From positions 1 through 16,550 of the forward strand of contig CALBME010000093.1 in NCBI GenBank assembly GCA_937896295.1: a DNA stretch of 16,550 nt, in the 5' to 3' direction. Source of the stretch: an uncultured Micavibrio sp. (GTDB taxonomy: Bacteria; Pseudomonadota; Alphaproteobacteria; Micavibrionales; UBA1664). Under the pieces are notes generated by a model. The model did no database searches. It saw only the letters and a list, made by a program, of their open reading frames with translations, and was not told the origin of the DNA. Made by a program: the position numbers and the translations under genes. Positions 1 through 8,610 of this stretch are shown here, piece after piece (within the stretch, counting starts at the first letter, position 1; each line of letters begins with the position of its first letter).

Positions 1-30
1 CGTGTTGGAAATTATCGTCAGGGCAGCTTT

Positions 31-83
31 GGGTGGGCCGGTGGAGCCCACCCCCCTGCCCCCCTCCCGCAAGCGGGAGGGGG
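31..83. repeat. Two adjacent inverted repeats (hairpins) upstream of dnaG
   Basis: Two hairpins lie back to back. The first pairs GGGTGGGC (31-38) with GCCCACCC (46-53) around a 7-nt loop. The second pairs 60-69 with 74-83, a 10-bp G/C stem closing a CAAG loop, with core CCCTCCCGC/GCGGGAGGG. From general knowledge, hairpins with this core are common intergenic elements in sphingomonads and related alphaproteobacteria. There is no T-run after either, so they do not look like ordinary rho-independent terminators. The 3' arm of the second contains the best Shine-Dalgarno for dnaG (GGAGG, 76-80). Confidence 0.75.
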
Positions 84-93
84 AAGAGCGCGC

Positions 94-1998
94 ATGAGCC
101 TCACCCCGCAATGGCTGGACGAACTGCGCGCGCGCACCTCGCTGTCGACCCTGATCGGCAAGACGGTGAAGGTGCAGAAGGCCGGCCGCGAATATAAGGC
201 CTGCTGCCCCTTCCATAATGAGAAGACGCCCAGCTTCACGATCAACGACGAAAAGGGCTTCTACCATTGTTTCGGCTGCGGCGCGCATGGCGATGCGATC
301 CGCTGGATGACCGATCATCGCGGCCTGCCCTTCATGGAGGCGGTGAAGGAACTGGCCGCCACCGCCGGCATGGATGTCCCCGCGCCCGATCCGCGCGCTG
401 CCCGGCGCGCCGAGCAGGCCAGGGGGCTGCATGATGCCATGGCCGCGGCGCAGGATTTCTTCGTCGCGCAGCTTGGCGGCATCGACGGGGCACAGGCCCG
501 CGCCTATCTGCAACAGCGCGGCATCGCCCCGGCCACGGCGCAGGCCTTCGGCTTTGGCTATTCCCCCGATTCGCGCGGCAAGCTCAAAGGGGCGCTCCAG
601 GAATTTGGCGATCCCATGCTGGTCGAGACCGGGCTGCTGATCGACCCGGACGGGCTGGAACCGGATGGCGGCAAAGCCAGGAAGCGCGAAAGCTATGACC
701 GGTTTCGCGGCCGGCTGATGCTGCCCATCCGCGACATTCGCGGCCGGGTCATCGCCTTTGGCGGCCGCATCCTGGGCGCGGGCGAGCCCAAATATCTGAA
801 TTCGCCCGACACGCCCCTGTTCGACAAGGGGCGCACCCTCTACAATATCGACCGCGCCTCCCCCGCCAGCCGCAGCAGCGGCCGGGTCATCGTGGTCGAA
901 GGCTATATGGACGTGATCGCCCTCGCCCAGGCCGGATTCGGCGAAGCTGTCGCCCCGCTCGGCACCGCGCTGACCGAACATCAGATCGAACGGCTGTGGA
1001 AGATGGTGGAAGTGCCCATCCTCTGCTTCGATGGTGATTCGGCGGGGCAGAAGGCGGCGATCCGCGCGGCGACCCGCGCCCTGCCGCTGTTGCGCCCCGG
1101 CCACAGCCTCGCTTTTTCCACCCTGCCCGCCGGGCAGGACCCCGACGACCTGATCCGTGCCAGCGGCCCGGCCGCGATGGAAGCGGTGCTGGGCAGCGCC
1201 GAGCCGCTGATCGAGCGGTTGTGGAGCCATGAACTGACCGTCGCCCCGCTCGACACCCCCGAACAGCGCGCCGCGCTCAAGCAAAGGCTGCGCGCCATCA
1301 CCGACGCGATCCAGCATCCCGACGTACGCGCCCACTACGCCCATGAGTTTCGCGAACGTTACGACATGCTGTTCTTTTCCCGTCGCGCGGCCGCCCCTGC
1401 CGCCGCGCCGGGACGGCGCACGAGCGAACCCTCGCGCTGGCAAAGGGACCGGCGCGGCAACTGGAAGCCGCCCCTGCCCCCCGCCGGAACGGAAGCTCGT
1501 GCCATCGGCGCCGACGGCCTTGAACAGCGGTTGCTGCGTGCCACATTGGCCAGTCTGCTGCGCCATCCCGAACAGATTGCGCCCCATCGGGAAATGCTGG
1601 CAGCCCTGCAAATCGGCGATCCCATGCTCGCCAGCCTGCTCGACACGATGATTCGCCTGTCCTTCAACAAAGAAACAGTTGAAACGCAGGCCCTCCTTAC
1701 CATATTGGGGCAAGGTGAGTTGTATAATATGGCCAAGGGGATGCTCCGGGCCGATACGTTCTCACTCACCGCAAGCAGGATGACCACTGACCCTGATCGT
1801 GTCGCACGCGATTTGGAAGAGGCCGTTCGGGTGATGGCGCAGGGACCGGAGCTTGAACGAAATTTGGCCACGGCAACGGAGCGGGTAAAGGCAGATTTGA
1901 CCGAAGAGAATTTGCTGGCGCAAAATCAGGCGCTGGCGGCTCACCGCAATCATCTGCTCCGCCTGGCGGAACTTGGCCAGTCCGAAGATGGTATTTGA
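94..1998 (+). CDS. dnaG: DNA primase DnaG
   Basis: DNA primase makes the RNA primers for lagging-strand replication and works with the DnaB helicase at the fork. The 634-residue product has the usual family length and layout. An N-terminal CHC2 zinc-binding domain shows C38, H41, C59 and C62. The catalytic Toprim core has the EGYMD motif (E269) and the acidic DGDSAG motif (D313, D315), which bind catalytic metal. A fast-evolving C-terminal region of about 200 residues should bind DnaB. The start at 94 gives the usual N-terminus (MSLTPQWLDE) and follows a GGAGG about 13 nt upstream that lies inside a hairpin arm. rpoD follows after 43 nt, the conserved dnaG-rpoD order. Codon use is very G+C rich until about 1660 and more relaxed after. 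The gene probably comes from a sphingomonad-like genome, unlike the genes after rpoD. Confidence 0.97.
   Translation: MSLTPQWLDELRARTSLSTLIGKTVKVQKAGREYKACCPFHNEKTPSFTINDEKGFYHCFGCGAHGDAIRWMTDHRGLPFMEAVKELAATAGMDVPAPDPRAARRAEQARGLHDAMAAAQDFFVAQLGGIDGAQARAYLQQRGIAPATAQAFGFGYSPDSRGKLKGALQEFGDPMLVETGLLIDPDGLEPDGGKARKRESYDRFRGRLMLPIRDIRGRVIAFGGRILGAGEPKYLNSPDTPLFDKGRTLYNIDRASPASRSSGRVIVVEGYMDVIALAQAGFGEAVAPLGTALTEHQIERLWKMVEVPILCFDGDSAGQKAAIRAATRALPLLRPGHSLAFSTLPAGQDPDDLIRASGPAAMEAVLGSAEPLIERLWSHELTVAPLDTPEQRAALKQRLRAITDAIQHPDVRAHYAHEFRERYDMLFFSRRAAAPAAAPGRRTSEPSRWQRDRRGNWKPPLPPAGTEARAIGADGLEQRLLRATLASLLRHPEQIAPHREMLAALQIGDPMLASLLDTMIRLSFNKETVETQALLTILGQGELYNMAKGMLRADTFSLTASRMTTDPDRVARDLEEAVRVMAQGPELERNLATATERVKADLTEENLLAQNQALAAHRNHLLRLAELGQSEDGI
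1679..1706 (+). promoter_or_regulatory. Candidate heat-shock-type promoter inside dnaG, reading toward rpoD
   Basis: Inside the 3' part of dnaG, TTGAAAC (1679-1685) is followed by CCATATT (1700-1706); 15 nt separate TTGAAA from CCATAT. This resembles the RpoH-type pattern CTTGAAA with a downstream CCCCAT or CYTAT element. In E. coli a heat-shock promoter for rpoD lies inside dnaG, so the location makes sense. The local drop in G+C also makes such a match easier by chance. No start-site evidence is available. Confidence 0.25.
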
Positions 1999-2041
1999 TA
2001 AAGGTCAGCCCGTTTGTCGGGTGACGAGGCAAGGCGAATAA

Positions 2042-4093
<2,052 letters not shown>

Positions 4094-4099
4094 GCAGCC

Positions 4100-5050
4100 A
4101 TGAACGTCTGGGTTCTCGTTGAACGCGGGTTAACCGGTACAGAAAACCAGTGTCTTGGCGTGTGCGACTCGCTTGGCGTGACGCCGGTGATGAAGCGTTT
4201 TACGCTGAAACAGCCATGGAAATCCGTATCCCCCTATCTCAATCTCGGCATCAGCCATGGCTATGAAGGCGATGCGCTGACCGGGCCGTGGCCGGACGTT
4301 CTGATCGCGGGCGGGCGCAAGGCCGCCGGTCTCGCCCTGTGGGTCAAGCGGGCGTCGCGGGGGAAAACCCTTGTCGTCTGCCTGCAGGACCCGCGCGCGC
4401 GGCGCGGCGCCTTTGACCTGATCGCCGTGCCGGCGCACGACCCGGCCCGCGGCAGGAACGTCATTGTCACCACCGCCGCCCCCAACCGCATTACGCCTGA
4501 ACGCCTCTACCGCGCGCGCAAAACGTGGGAACGCCAGCTGGAACATCTGCGCCATCCGCGCGTGGCCGTTCTGATCGGCGGCAATTCCAAGGCCTATACC
4601 TTAAGCGGCACGATTGCCGGCGGTTTGGGCGAATCCTTAAAGAAACTGGCTACCGACGGGGCGGGCATGATGGTGACCGCGTCGCGCCGCACGGGCAGCG
4701 ACAACCTCGCCATCCTGCAGGCATGGCTGAAGGATACCGGTGCCTTTGTCTGGGATGGCAAGGGCGAAAACCCGTATGAAGGCTTTCTTGCGCTTGCCGA
4801 TGTGATCCTTGTGACCGCAGACAGCGTGTCGATGATGTCGGAAGCGGCCAGCACCGGCAAACCCGTCTACCGCATCGATCTGGAAGGGGGCGCCCCGCGC
4901 CTTAATAAATTCCACGCCAAGCTGGAACTCGACGGCATCGCGCGCCCGTTTCTGGGAACCATCGAAAACTGGACCTATACCCCTCTGCGCGACTCCGAAA
5001 TCGTGGCCGCCGCCATACGCGAACGCCTGAACAGTGCCGGAAGGCTTTGA
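4100..5050 (+). CDS. ELM1-family (Mito_fiss_Elm1, DUF1022) protein
   Basis: The 316-residue product has the hallmarks of the ELM1 family, named after a plant mitochondrial-fission protein but widespread in alphaproteobacteria, where its role is not established. The fold is related to GT-B glycosyltransferases. Visible family blocks are the GGRKAA segment (about 71), LQDPR (about 94), a VPAHD motif then AAPNRI (about 110-130), VLIGGNSKAYTLSG (about 155-168), a SRRTGSDN segment (about 198), and ADVILVTADSVSMMSEAAST (about 232-251), the last resembling a nucleotide-sugar-site acidic/Ser motif. The protein ends with the RDSEIVAAAIRERL helix. It starts only 6 nt after rpoD, with no strong Shine-Dalgarno, suggesting cotranscription or reinitiation. 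No signal peptide or membrane segment is evident, so it is probably cytoplasmic or membrane-associated. Confidence 0.88.
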   Translation: MNVWVLVERGLTGTENQCLGVCDSLGVTPVMKRFTLKQPWKSVSPYLNLGISHGYEGDALTGPWPDVLIAGGRKAAGLALWVKRASRGKTLVVCLQDPRARRGAFDLIAVPAHDPARGRNVIVTTAAPNRITPERLYRARKTWERQLEHLRHPRVAVLIGGNSKAYTLSGTIAGGLGESLKKLATDGAGMMVTASRRTGSDNLAILQAWLKDTGAFVWDGKGENPYEGFLALADVILVTADSVSMMSEAASTGKPVYRIDLEGGAPRLNKFHAKLELDGIARPFLGTIENWTYTPLRDSEIVAAAIRERLNSAGRL

Positions 5051-5133
5051 GCTTTCCCTAATTGGACTGGATAACCTGCCGCGAAGCCTTGTTCGGTGTG
5101 GTTTTTTGGTCTCAACTGTCACTTTCCAAGCCC

Positions 5134-5147
5134 CGTATACGTATAGG
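5134..5147 (+). promoter_or_regulatory. Possible -10 element and small palindrome before trxB
   Basis: The 102-nt gap before trxB ends in CGTATACG (an 8-nt palindrome, 5134-5141) followed by TATAGG (5142-5147). Either could serve as a -10 hexamer, but no good -35 lies 16-18 nt upstream. AGG at 5145-5147 is the only Shine-Dalgarno-like sequence, 5 nt before the ATG, so a -10 here would overlap the ribosome site. Weak evidence. Confidence 0.2.
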
Positions 5148-5152
5148 TCAGT

Positions 5153-6133
5153 ATGAGCGAAACGATTGAAACCAAAGTCCTGATTATCGGCTCCGGCCCG
5201 GCCGGTTACACCGCCGCCATTTATGCCGCGCGCGCAAACCTCCAGCCCGTGCTGGTGCAGGGGCGCGACCCCGGCGGCCAGCTGATGGTCACGACCGATG
5301 TCGAAAACTATCCCGGCTTCAAGGACGCCATTCAGGGCCCGTGGCTGATGGAACAGATGAAGGCGCAGGCCGAACATGTCGGCACAAAGATGCTGTGGGA
5401 CTACATCACCGACATCGACCTGTCCAAGCGTCCCTTTGTGGCCAAGGGCGAAAACGGCGATACATACATCGCACAGACCGTGATCATCGCCACCGGCGCA
5501 CAGGCCAAGTGGCTGAACATTCCGGCGGAAGAAAAATTCCGCGGTCTGGGCGTGTCTGCCTGCGCTACCTGCGACGGGTTCTTCTTTAAAGGTCAGGACG
5601 TGGCCGTCATCGGCGGCGGCAACTCGGCGGTCGAGGAAGCGCTGTACCTTTCAGGCATCGCCAAATCGGTCACGGTAGTTCACCGCCGCGACTCTTTCCG
5701 TGCCGAACGCATTTTGCAGGACCGCCTGTTCGCCAAGCCGAATGTCAAAATCCTCTGGGATCACGCGGTCGAAGACGTACAGGGCGTGGAACGCGGCAAG
5801 GGCGACAACCCCGGCATGACCGGCCTTGTTGTTAAAAATGTCAAAACCGGCGCGGTGCAAACCCTGCCGATGTCCGGCATGTTCGTGGCTATCGGCCACA
5901 GCCCGTCGACCGAACTGTTCAAAGGCAAGCTGAAGATGGATGCCAACGGCTATCTGATCACGGCACCGGACTCGACCGCGACGGAAATTCCCGGCGTCTT
6001 TGCGGCAGGCGACGTGAAGGACCATGTGTACCGCCAGGCGGTCACCGCCGCCGGCATGGGCTGCATGGCCGCGCTGGAGGCCGACCGCTTCCTGCTGGCC
6101 AACGGCATGGCGCAACACTCAAAGGCTGCATGA
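5153..6133 (+). CDS. trxB: Thioredoxin-disulfide reductase TrxB
   Basis: This flavoenzyme uses NADPH to reduce thioredoxin, feeding ribonucleotide reductase, methionine sulfoxide reductases and other thiol enzymes in the cytoplasm. The 326 residues match the family's usual 310-330. An N-terminal FAD-binding GSGPAGYTAA motif lies near residue 13. The redox-active CATC is at 137-140, directly before the NADPH domain with GGGNSAVEEA (about 154). HRRDSFRAE (about 177) carries arginines that select NADPH over NADH. The C-terminal FAD segment is GVFAAGDVKDHVYRQ. No Shine-Dalgarno beyond AGG at 5 nt is seen. The stop overlaps the next gene's start as ATGA, so the two are probably translated together. 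Low-molecular-weight type, with no fused thioredoxin. Confidence 0.96.
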   Translation: MSETIETKVLIIGSGPAGYTAAIYAARANLQPVLVQGRDPGGQLMVTTDVENYPGFKDAIQGPWLMEQMKAQAEHVGTKMLWDYITDIDLSKRPFVAKGENGDTYIAQTVIIATGAQAKWLNIPAEEKFRGLGVSACATCDGFFFKGQDVAVIGGGNSAVEEALYLSGIAKSVTVVHRRDSFRAERILQDRLFAKPNVKILWDHAVEDVQGVERGKGDNPGMTGLVVKNVKTGAVQTLPMSGMFVAIGHSPSTELFKGKLKMDANGYLITAPDSTATEIPGVFAAGDVKDHVYRQAVTAAGMGCMAALEADRFLLANGMAQHSKAA

Positions 6134-7368
6134 CCGACCCGTTCAAGACGGCAGAGGAATTTTACAGGGTCCAGCAGGATCTGGCCGAACGGTTTCACGC
6201 GATGAAGCCGGAACTGGAAGTCACGGTCCGCGACCCCGAAATGGGTGTCGAGGGATACGCGGTGGTCTGGAACACCAAAATCGCGCGTGGCGGCCCGTTT
6301 GACAACGACGGCCGCGGCATGGGCAAGGGCGGTACGCGCACCATTCCCGGTGTCACGCTGGATGACATCAAAATGCTCGCCCGCGGCATGGCCGAAAAAA
6401 ATGCGGCTGCAGGCCTGCCCATGGGCGGGGCTAAATCCGGCGCACGGCTGGATAACAAAGATCCGGATTACGAGAAAAAATACCGGCGCTTTATCCGCCT
6501 GCTGAAAGATAACGGCATTTTTTACGAAGACGGCGGCACGTTCGGCGGGCTTGGGTATGACGTCGGTTGTATCCCGCCGCATAACGCCATCTGGGCGGTC
6601 GATGAACTGGGCACGCCCACTTGTCATACGGGCAAGCCGCTTGACCTCGGCGGGACGGATTACGACCGCGAGGGGCTGGCAGGGCTTGGCGTCGCTGTCG
6701 CCGGAAAGGTGCTGACCGACAGCCGGGGCATCGCCGCCCCTGCCTTCGCGGTTCAGGGCGCGGGCGCCATGGGCGCCGCCGTCATCCGGTATTTCGAAGG
6801 CCGCCTGAAAGCCGTAAGCGACCCCAAATTCGGCGGCACATGGACGCTGGACAACCCATCTGCCGACCTGATCCGCGCGCTGGCGCATCAGCAGACCGAC
6901 AGGGCGAAAACCCTGCTGGCGGCTGAGGGTGCGCATGTTTCAGCGGGCAGCGACGATGTCCTGTTTCTGGACGGCGTGGATATCCTGTTCCCCTGCGCCC
7001 TGCAGGACGTGATCACCGCTGAGAACGCGGGTAAAATCCGGGCGCCGCTGATCTGCGAGGGGGCCAATCACCCCACCACGGACGAGGCCCATGAAATCCT
7101 TCATAAAAACGGCATCGTCACCATGCCTGATATCATTGCCAATGTCGGCGGCATCGTCGCCGCTTATGTCGAGCTGGCATCCGATGCCAGGGGAACCGCC
7201 AAGGTGCAGGCCGCCCGGGACTTTATCCTGGCCAGGGTTTCGGAAAACGCAGCCGAACTGATCCGTATCGTCGATACCTACAAGGTCCAGCCCGACAGGG
7301 TCGGGGATTACATGGCCCACCGGAACATATTTTATGGACTGGATAACCGGAAAAGCCCCATTTTGTAA
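6130..7368 (+). CDS. Glu/Leu/Phe/Val-family amino-acid dehydrogenase
   Basis: This 412-residue protein belongs to the family that oxidatively deaminates an amino acid to the 2-oxo acid and ammonia with NAD(P), and runs in reverse for assimilation. The N-terminal substrate domain has GKGGTRTIPGV, then LARGMAEKNAAAGLPMGGAKSG; K102 in GGAKSG sits where the catalytic lysine of the family signature is expected. The C-terminal Rossmann domain has FAVQGAGAMG (G210, G212, G215), and CEGANHPTTDEA followed by MPDIIANVGG matches the conserved end of the nucleotide domain. The signature is slightly off: KSG instead of the usual KGG, with no proline after the aspartate. The substrate cannot be assigned; glutamate, leucine and phenylalanine/valine remain possible. 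It overlaps trxB by four nt (ATGA), so it shares its mRNA. tRNA-Leu follows. Confidence 0.88.
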   Translation: MTDPFKTAEEFYRVQQDLAERFHAMKPELEVTVRDPEMGVEGYAVVWNTKIARGGPFDNDGRGMGKGGTRTIPGVTLDDIKMLARGMAEKNAAAGLPMGGAKSGARLDNKDPDYEKKYRRFIRLLKDNGIFYEDGGTFGGLGYDVGCIPPHNAIWAVDELGTPTCHTGKPLDLGGTDYDREGLAGLGVAVAGKVLTDSRGIAAPAFAVQGAGAMGAAVIRYFEGRLKAVSDPKFGGTWTLDNPSADLIRALAHQQTDRAKTLLAAEGAHVSAGSDDVLFLDGVDILFPCALQDVITAENAGKIRAPLICEGANHPTTDEAHEILHKNGIVTMPDIIANVGGIVAAYVELASDARGTAKVQAARDFILARVSENAAELIRIVDTYKVQPDRVGDYMAHRNIFYGLDNRKSPIL

Positions 7369-7370
7369 TG

Positions 7371-7398
7371 TTGCGAAAGCCCCTGAATGTTCTATTCT
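7371..7398 (+). promoter_or_regulatory. Candidate sigma-70 promoter for tRNA-Leu
   Basis: TTGCGA (7371-7376) and TATTCT (7393-7398) are 16 nt apart. Transcription would begin near 7405, just before the mature tRNA 5' end at 7410. The elements start directly after the dehydrogenase stop codon (7366-7368). Confidence 0.45.
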
Positions 7399-7409
7399 GC
7401 GGGTCGTCA

Positions 7410-7493
7410 GCCCCAGTGGTGAAATGGTAGACGCGCCTGACTCAAAATCAGGTACCGAAAGGTGTGGGGGTTCAAGTCCCTCCTGGGGCACCA
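7410..7493 (+). tRNA. tRNA-Leu (anticodon CAA)
   Basis: The cloverleaf folds fully. The acceptor GCCCCAG (7410-7416) pairs with CTGGGGC (7483-7489), followed by A and an encoded CCA (7491-7493). The D region contains GTGAAATGGTAGACGC. The anticodon stem CCTGA (7436-7440) pairs with TCAGG (7448-7452) around loop CTCAAAA, so the anticodon is CAA at 7443-7445, reading UUG. A long variable arm (TACC-GAAA-GGT) marks a class II tRNA, as expected for leucine. The T stem GGGGG/CCCTC encloses TTCAAGT. ssb starts 37 nt downstream with no terminator between. Confidence 0.97.
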
Positions 7494-7530
7494 CTTATTA
7501 TTTAAAAATTGGCACGGAAAGAGAGTTCAC

Positions 7531-8016
7531 ATGGCAGGCAGCGTAAACAAGGTAATGTTGATCGGTAATCTCGGGCGCGATCCCGAAGTGAAAACGATGC
7601 AGAACGGATCGAAGGTCTGCAACCTTTCCGTCGCAACATCCGAAAACTGGAAAGACAAATCGACGGGCGAGCGCAAGGAAAAGACCGAATGGCACCGCGT
7701 CGTCGTCTTTAATGAAAACATCATCAATGTCTGCGAAAATTACCTGAAAAAGGGTTCGAAAATATTCGTGGAAGGCCAGCTTGAGACCCGCAAATGGACC
7801 GACCAGTCGGGCGCCGAGAAATATTCGACCGAAGTCGTCTTGCGCCAGTATCGCGGTGAACTGACCATGCTGGATACCAAGGGCGGTCAGAGCAATGATA
7901 ACGGCGGCGGTTACGACCAGCGCCCGCAGCAGCAGGCCGCATCGGGCGGTCAGGGCGGCGGTAACTGGCAATCATCCAAGGGAGGAAATGACTTTGAAGA
8001 CGACATTCCGTTCTAA
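7531..8016 (+). CDS. ssb: Single-stranded DNA-binding protein SSB
   Basis: SSB coats single-stranded DNA and recruits replication and repair partners through its C-terminal tail. The 161-residue product has an N-terminal OB-fold (about 1-110) with NKVMLIGNLGRDPEV, the TEWHRVVVF strand and a YLKKGSKIFVEGQL segment. A flexible Gly/Gln/Asn linker (about 118-150) leads to the acidic tip DFEDDIPF (154-161), the partner-binding peptide. The start at 7531 is chosen because MAGSVNKVMLIGNLG is the normal N-terminus and GGAAAGAGAG (7516-7525) gives a ribosome site; an in-frame ATG at 7462 lies inside the tRNA. The final 29 nt also encode the start of the next gene in another frame. No LexA-type site (GTTC-N7-GTTC) is visible upstream. 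Confidence 0.97.
   Translation: MAGSVNKVMLIGNLGRDPEVKTMQNGSKVCNLSVATSENWKDKSTGERKEKTEWHRVVVFNENIINVCENYLKKGSKIFVEGQLETRKWTDQSGAEKYSTEVVLRQYRGELTMLDTKGGQSNDNGGGYDQRPQQQAASGGQGGGNWQSSKGGNDFEDDIPF
7981..7985 (+). promoter_or_regulatory. Shine-Dalgarno inside ssb that sets the start of the DUF2059 gene
   Basis: GGAGG lies within the ssb coding sequence, just before the codons of the acidic tail. The ATG at 7988 follows 2 nt later, so spacing is very short; with AAGG at 7979-7982 it is still only 5 nt. It is the only in-frame ATG just ahead of a signal peptide. Confidence 0.5.
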
Positions 8017-8506
8017 GCTTCTGGCGGCATTGCTGGTCTGGGGACTGGCGGCGGGCGCGGCCCATGCCACCAGCGCCGCGGCCCCGGCCGATGCGGCACC
8101 GGCACCGTCGGCAGCGCAGCAGCCTGTCATCTCGAATGCCAGCGACCCGGCGCATATCGCGCTGGCCAAGGCCTATGTCGATAACGCCGGCATGGAAGAA
8201 GACATCCGTGCCGCGGTCGAGGAAATGTCCCAGCGTATTTCCGCGGACCAGCGCGTGCTGTTCCGTTCGCTGGCCGAGAAATCCATCGATTTTGCAAAGC
8301 TGAAAAGCGCGGCCACCATCCAGGTCGCCAACATGTTCACAGATGAGGAGATCAAGGCCATGACCAAGTTCTTCTCCTCCCCCGAAGGGCGTGCAATTCG
8401 CAAGAAACTGCCCGCCTACGAAACCTCCATGCAGCCCGTCGTTTACGAGGTGATGCAGGGTTTCGCCATGAAGCTTAAGGAAAACAATATCGCGGTCGCC
8501 CAGTAA
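7988..8506 (+). CDS. Secreted DUF2059 domain protein
   Basis: The 172-residue product starts with a typical Sec signal peptide: basic TLKTTFRSK, hydrophobic LLAALLVWGLAAGA, and an AHA cleavage motif ending at residue 27. An Ala/Pro-rich linker (about 28-50) follows, then helical segments. The C-terminal half, FTDEEIKAMTKFFSSPEGRAI with a following KLPAYETSMQPVV, fits DUF2059, a helical domain of periplasmic proteins of unknown function. The start at 7988 is preferred over the in-frame ATG at 7895 because it puts the signal peptide at the N-terminus. It overlaps ssb by 29 nt, implying translational coupling. A strong terminator follows. No enzymatic residues are recognised; a role in the envelope is inferred from the signal peptide alone. 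Confidence 0.85.
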   Translation: MTLKTTFRSKLLAALLVWGLAAGAAHATSAAAPADAAPAPSAAQQPVISNASDPAHIALAKAYVDNAGMEEDIRAAVEEMSQRISADQRVLFRSLAEKSIDFAKLKSAATIQVANMFTDEEIKAMTKFFSSPEGRAIRKKLPAYETSMQPVVYEVMQGFAMKLKENNIAVAQ

Positions 8507-8534
8507 GGGGCCGGACCGTTAAATGCCGCAACCG

Positions 8535-8566
8535 CCCCCGGCCGCCCAGCCGGGGGTTTGCTTTCG
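8535..8566 (+). terminator. Rho-independent terminator after the ssb-DUF2059 unit
   Basis: CCCCCGGC (8535-8542) pairs perfectly with GCCGGGGG (8549-8556) around loop CGCCCA. It is followed by TTTGCTTTC, a short interrupted T-tract. It sits 28 nt after the DUF2059 stop. Confidence 0.8.
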
Positions 8567-8587
8567 TAATAAAGCTGGATTTTTAAA
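8558..8587 (+). promoter_or_regulatory. Weak candidate promoter for uvrA
   Basis: TTGCTT (8558-8563) and TTTAAA (8582-8587) are 18 nt apart and lie between the terminator and the uvrA start at 8611. TATAAA at 8600-8605 is a second possible -10, but transcription would then begin at the ATG. No alphaproteobacterial LexA box is visible. Confidence 0.25.
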
Positions 8588-8610
8588 GCGCCCCGCCCAT
8601 ATAAATCCTT

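Noticed and set aside
7895..7987. Earlier ATG for the DUF2059 protein
   Set aside because: It would put 31 charged residues before the signal peptide and lies deep inside ssb; the ATG at 7988 follows GGAGG and gives a normal signal sequence.
8507..8610. LexA/SOS box before uvrA (and before ssb)
   Set aside because: No GTTC-N7-GTTC and no CTGT-N8-ACAG is present in either upstream region.
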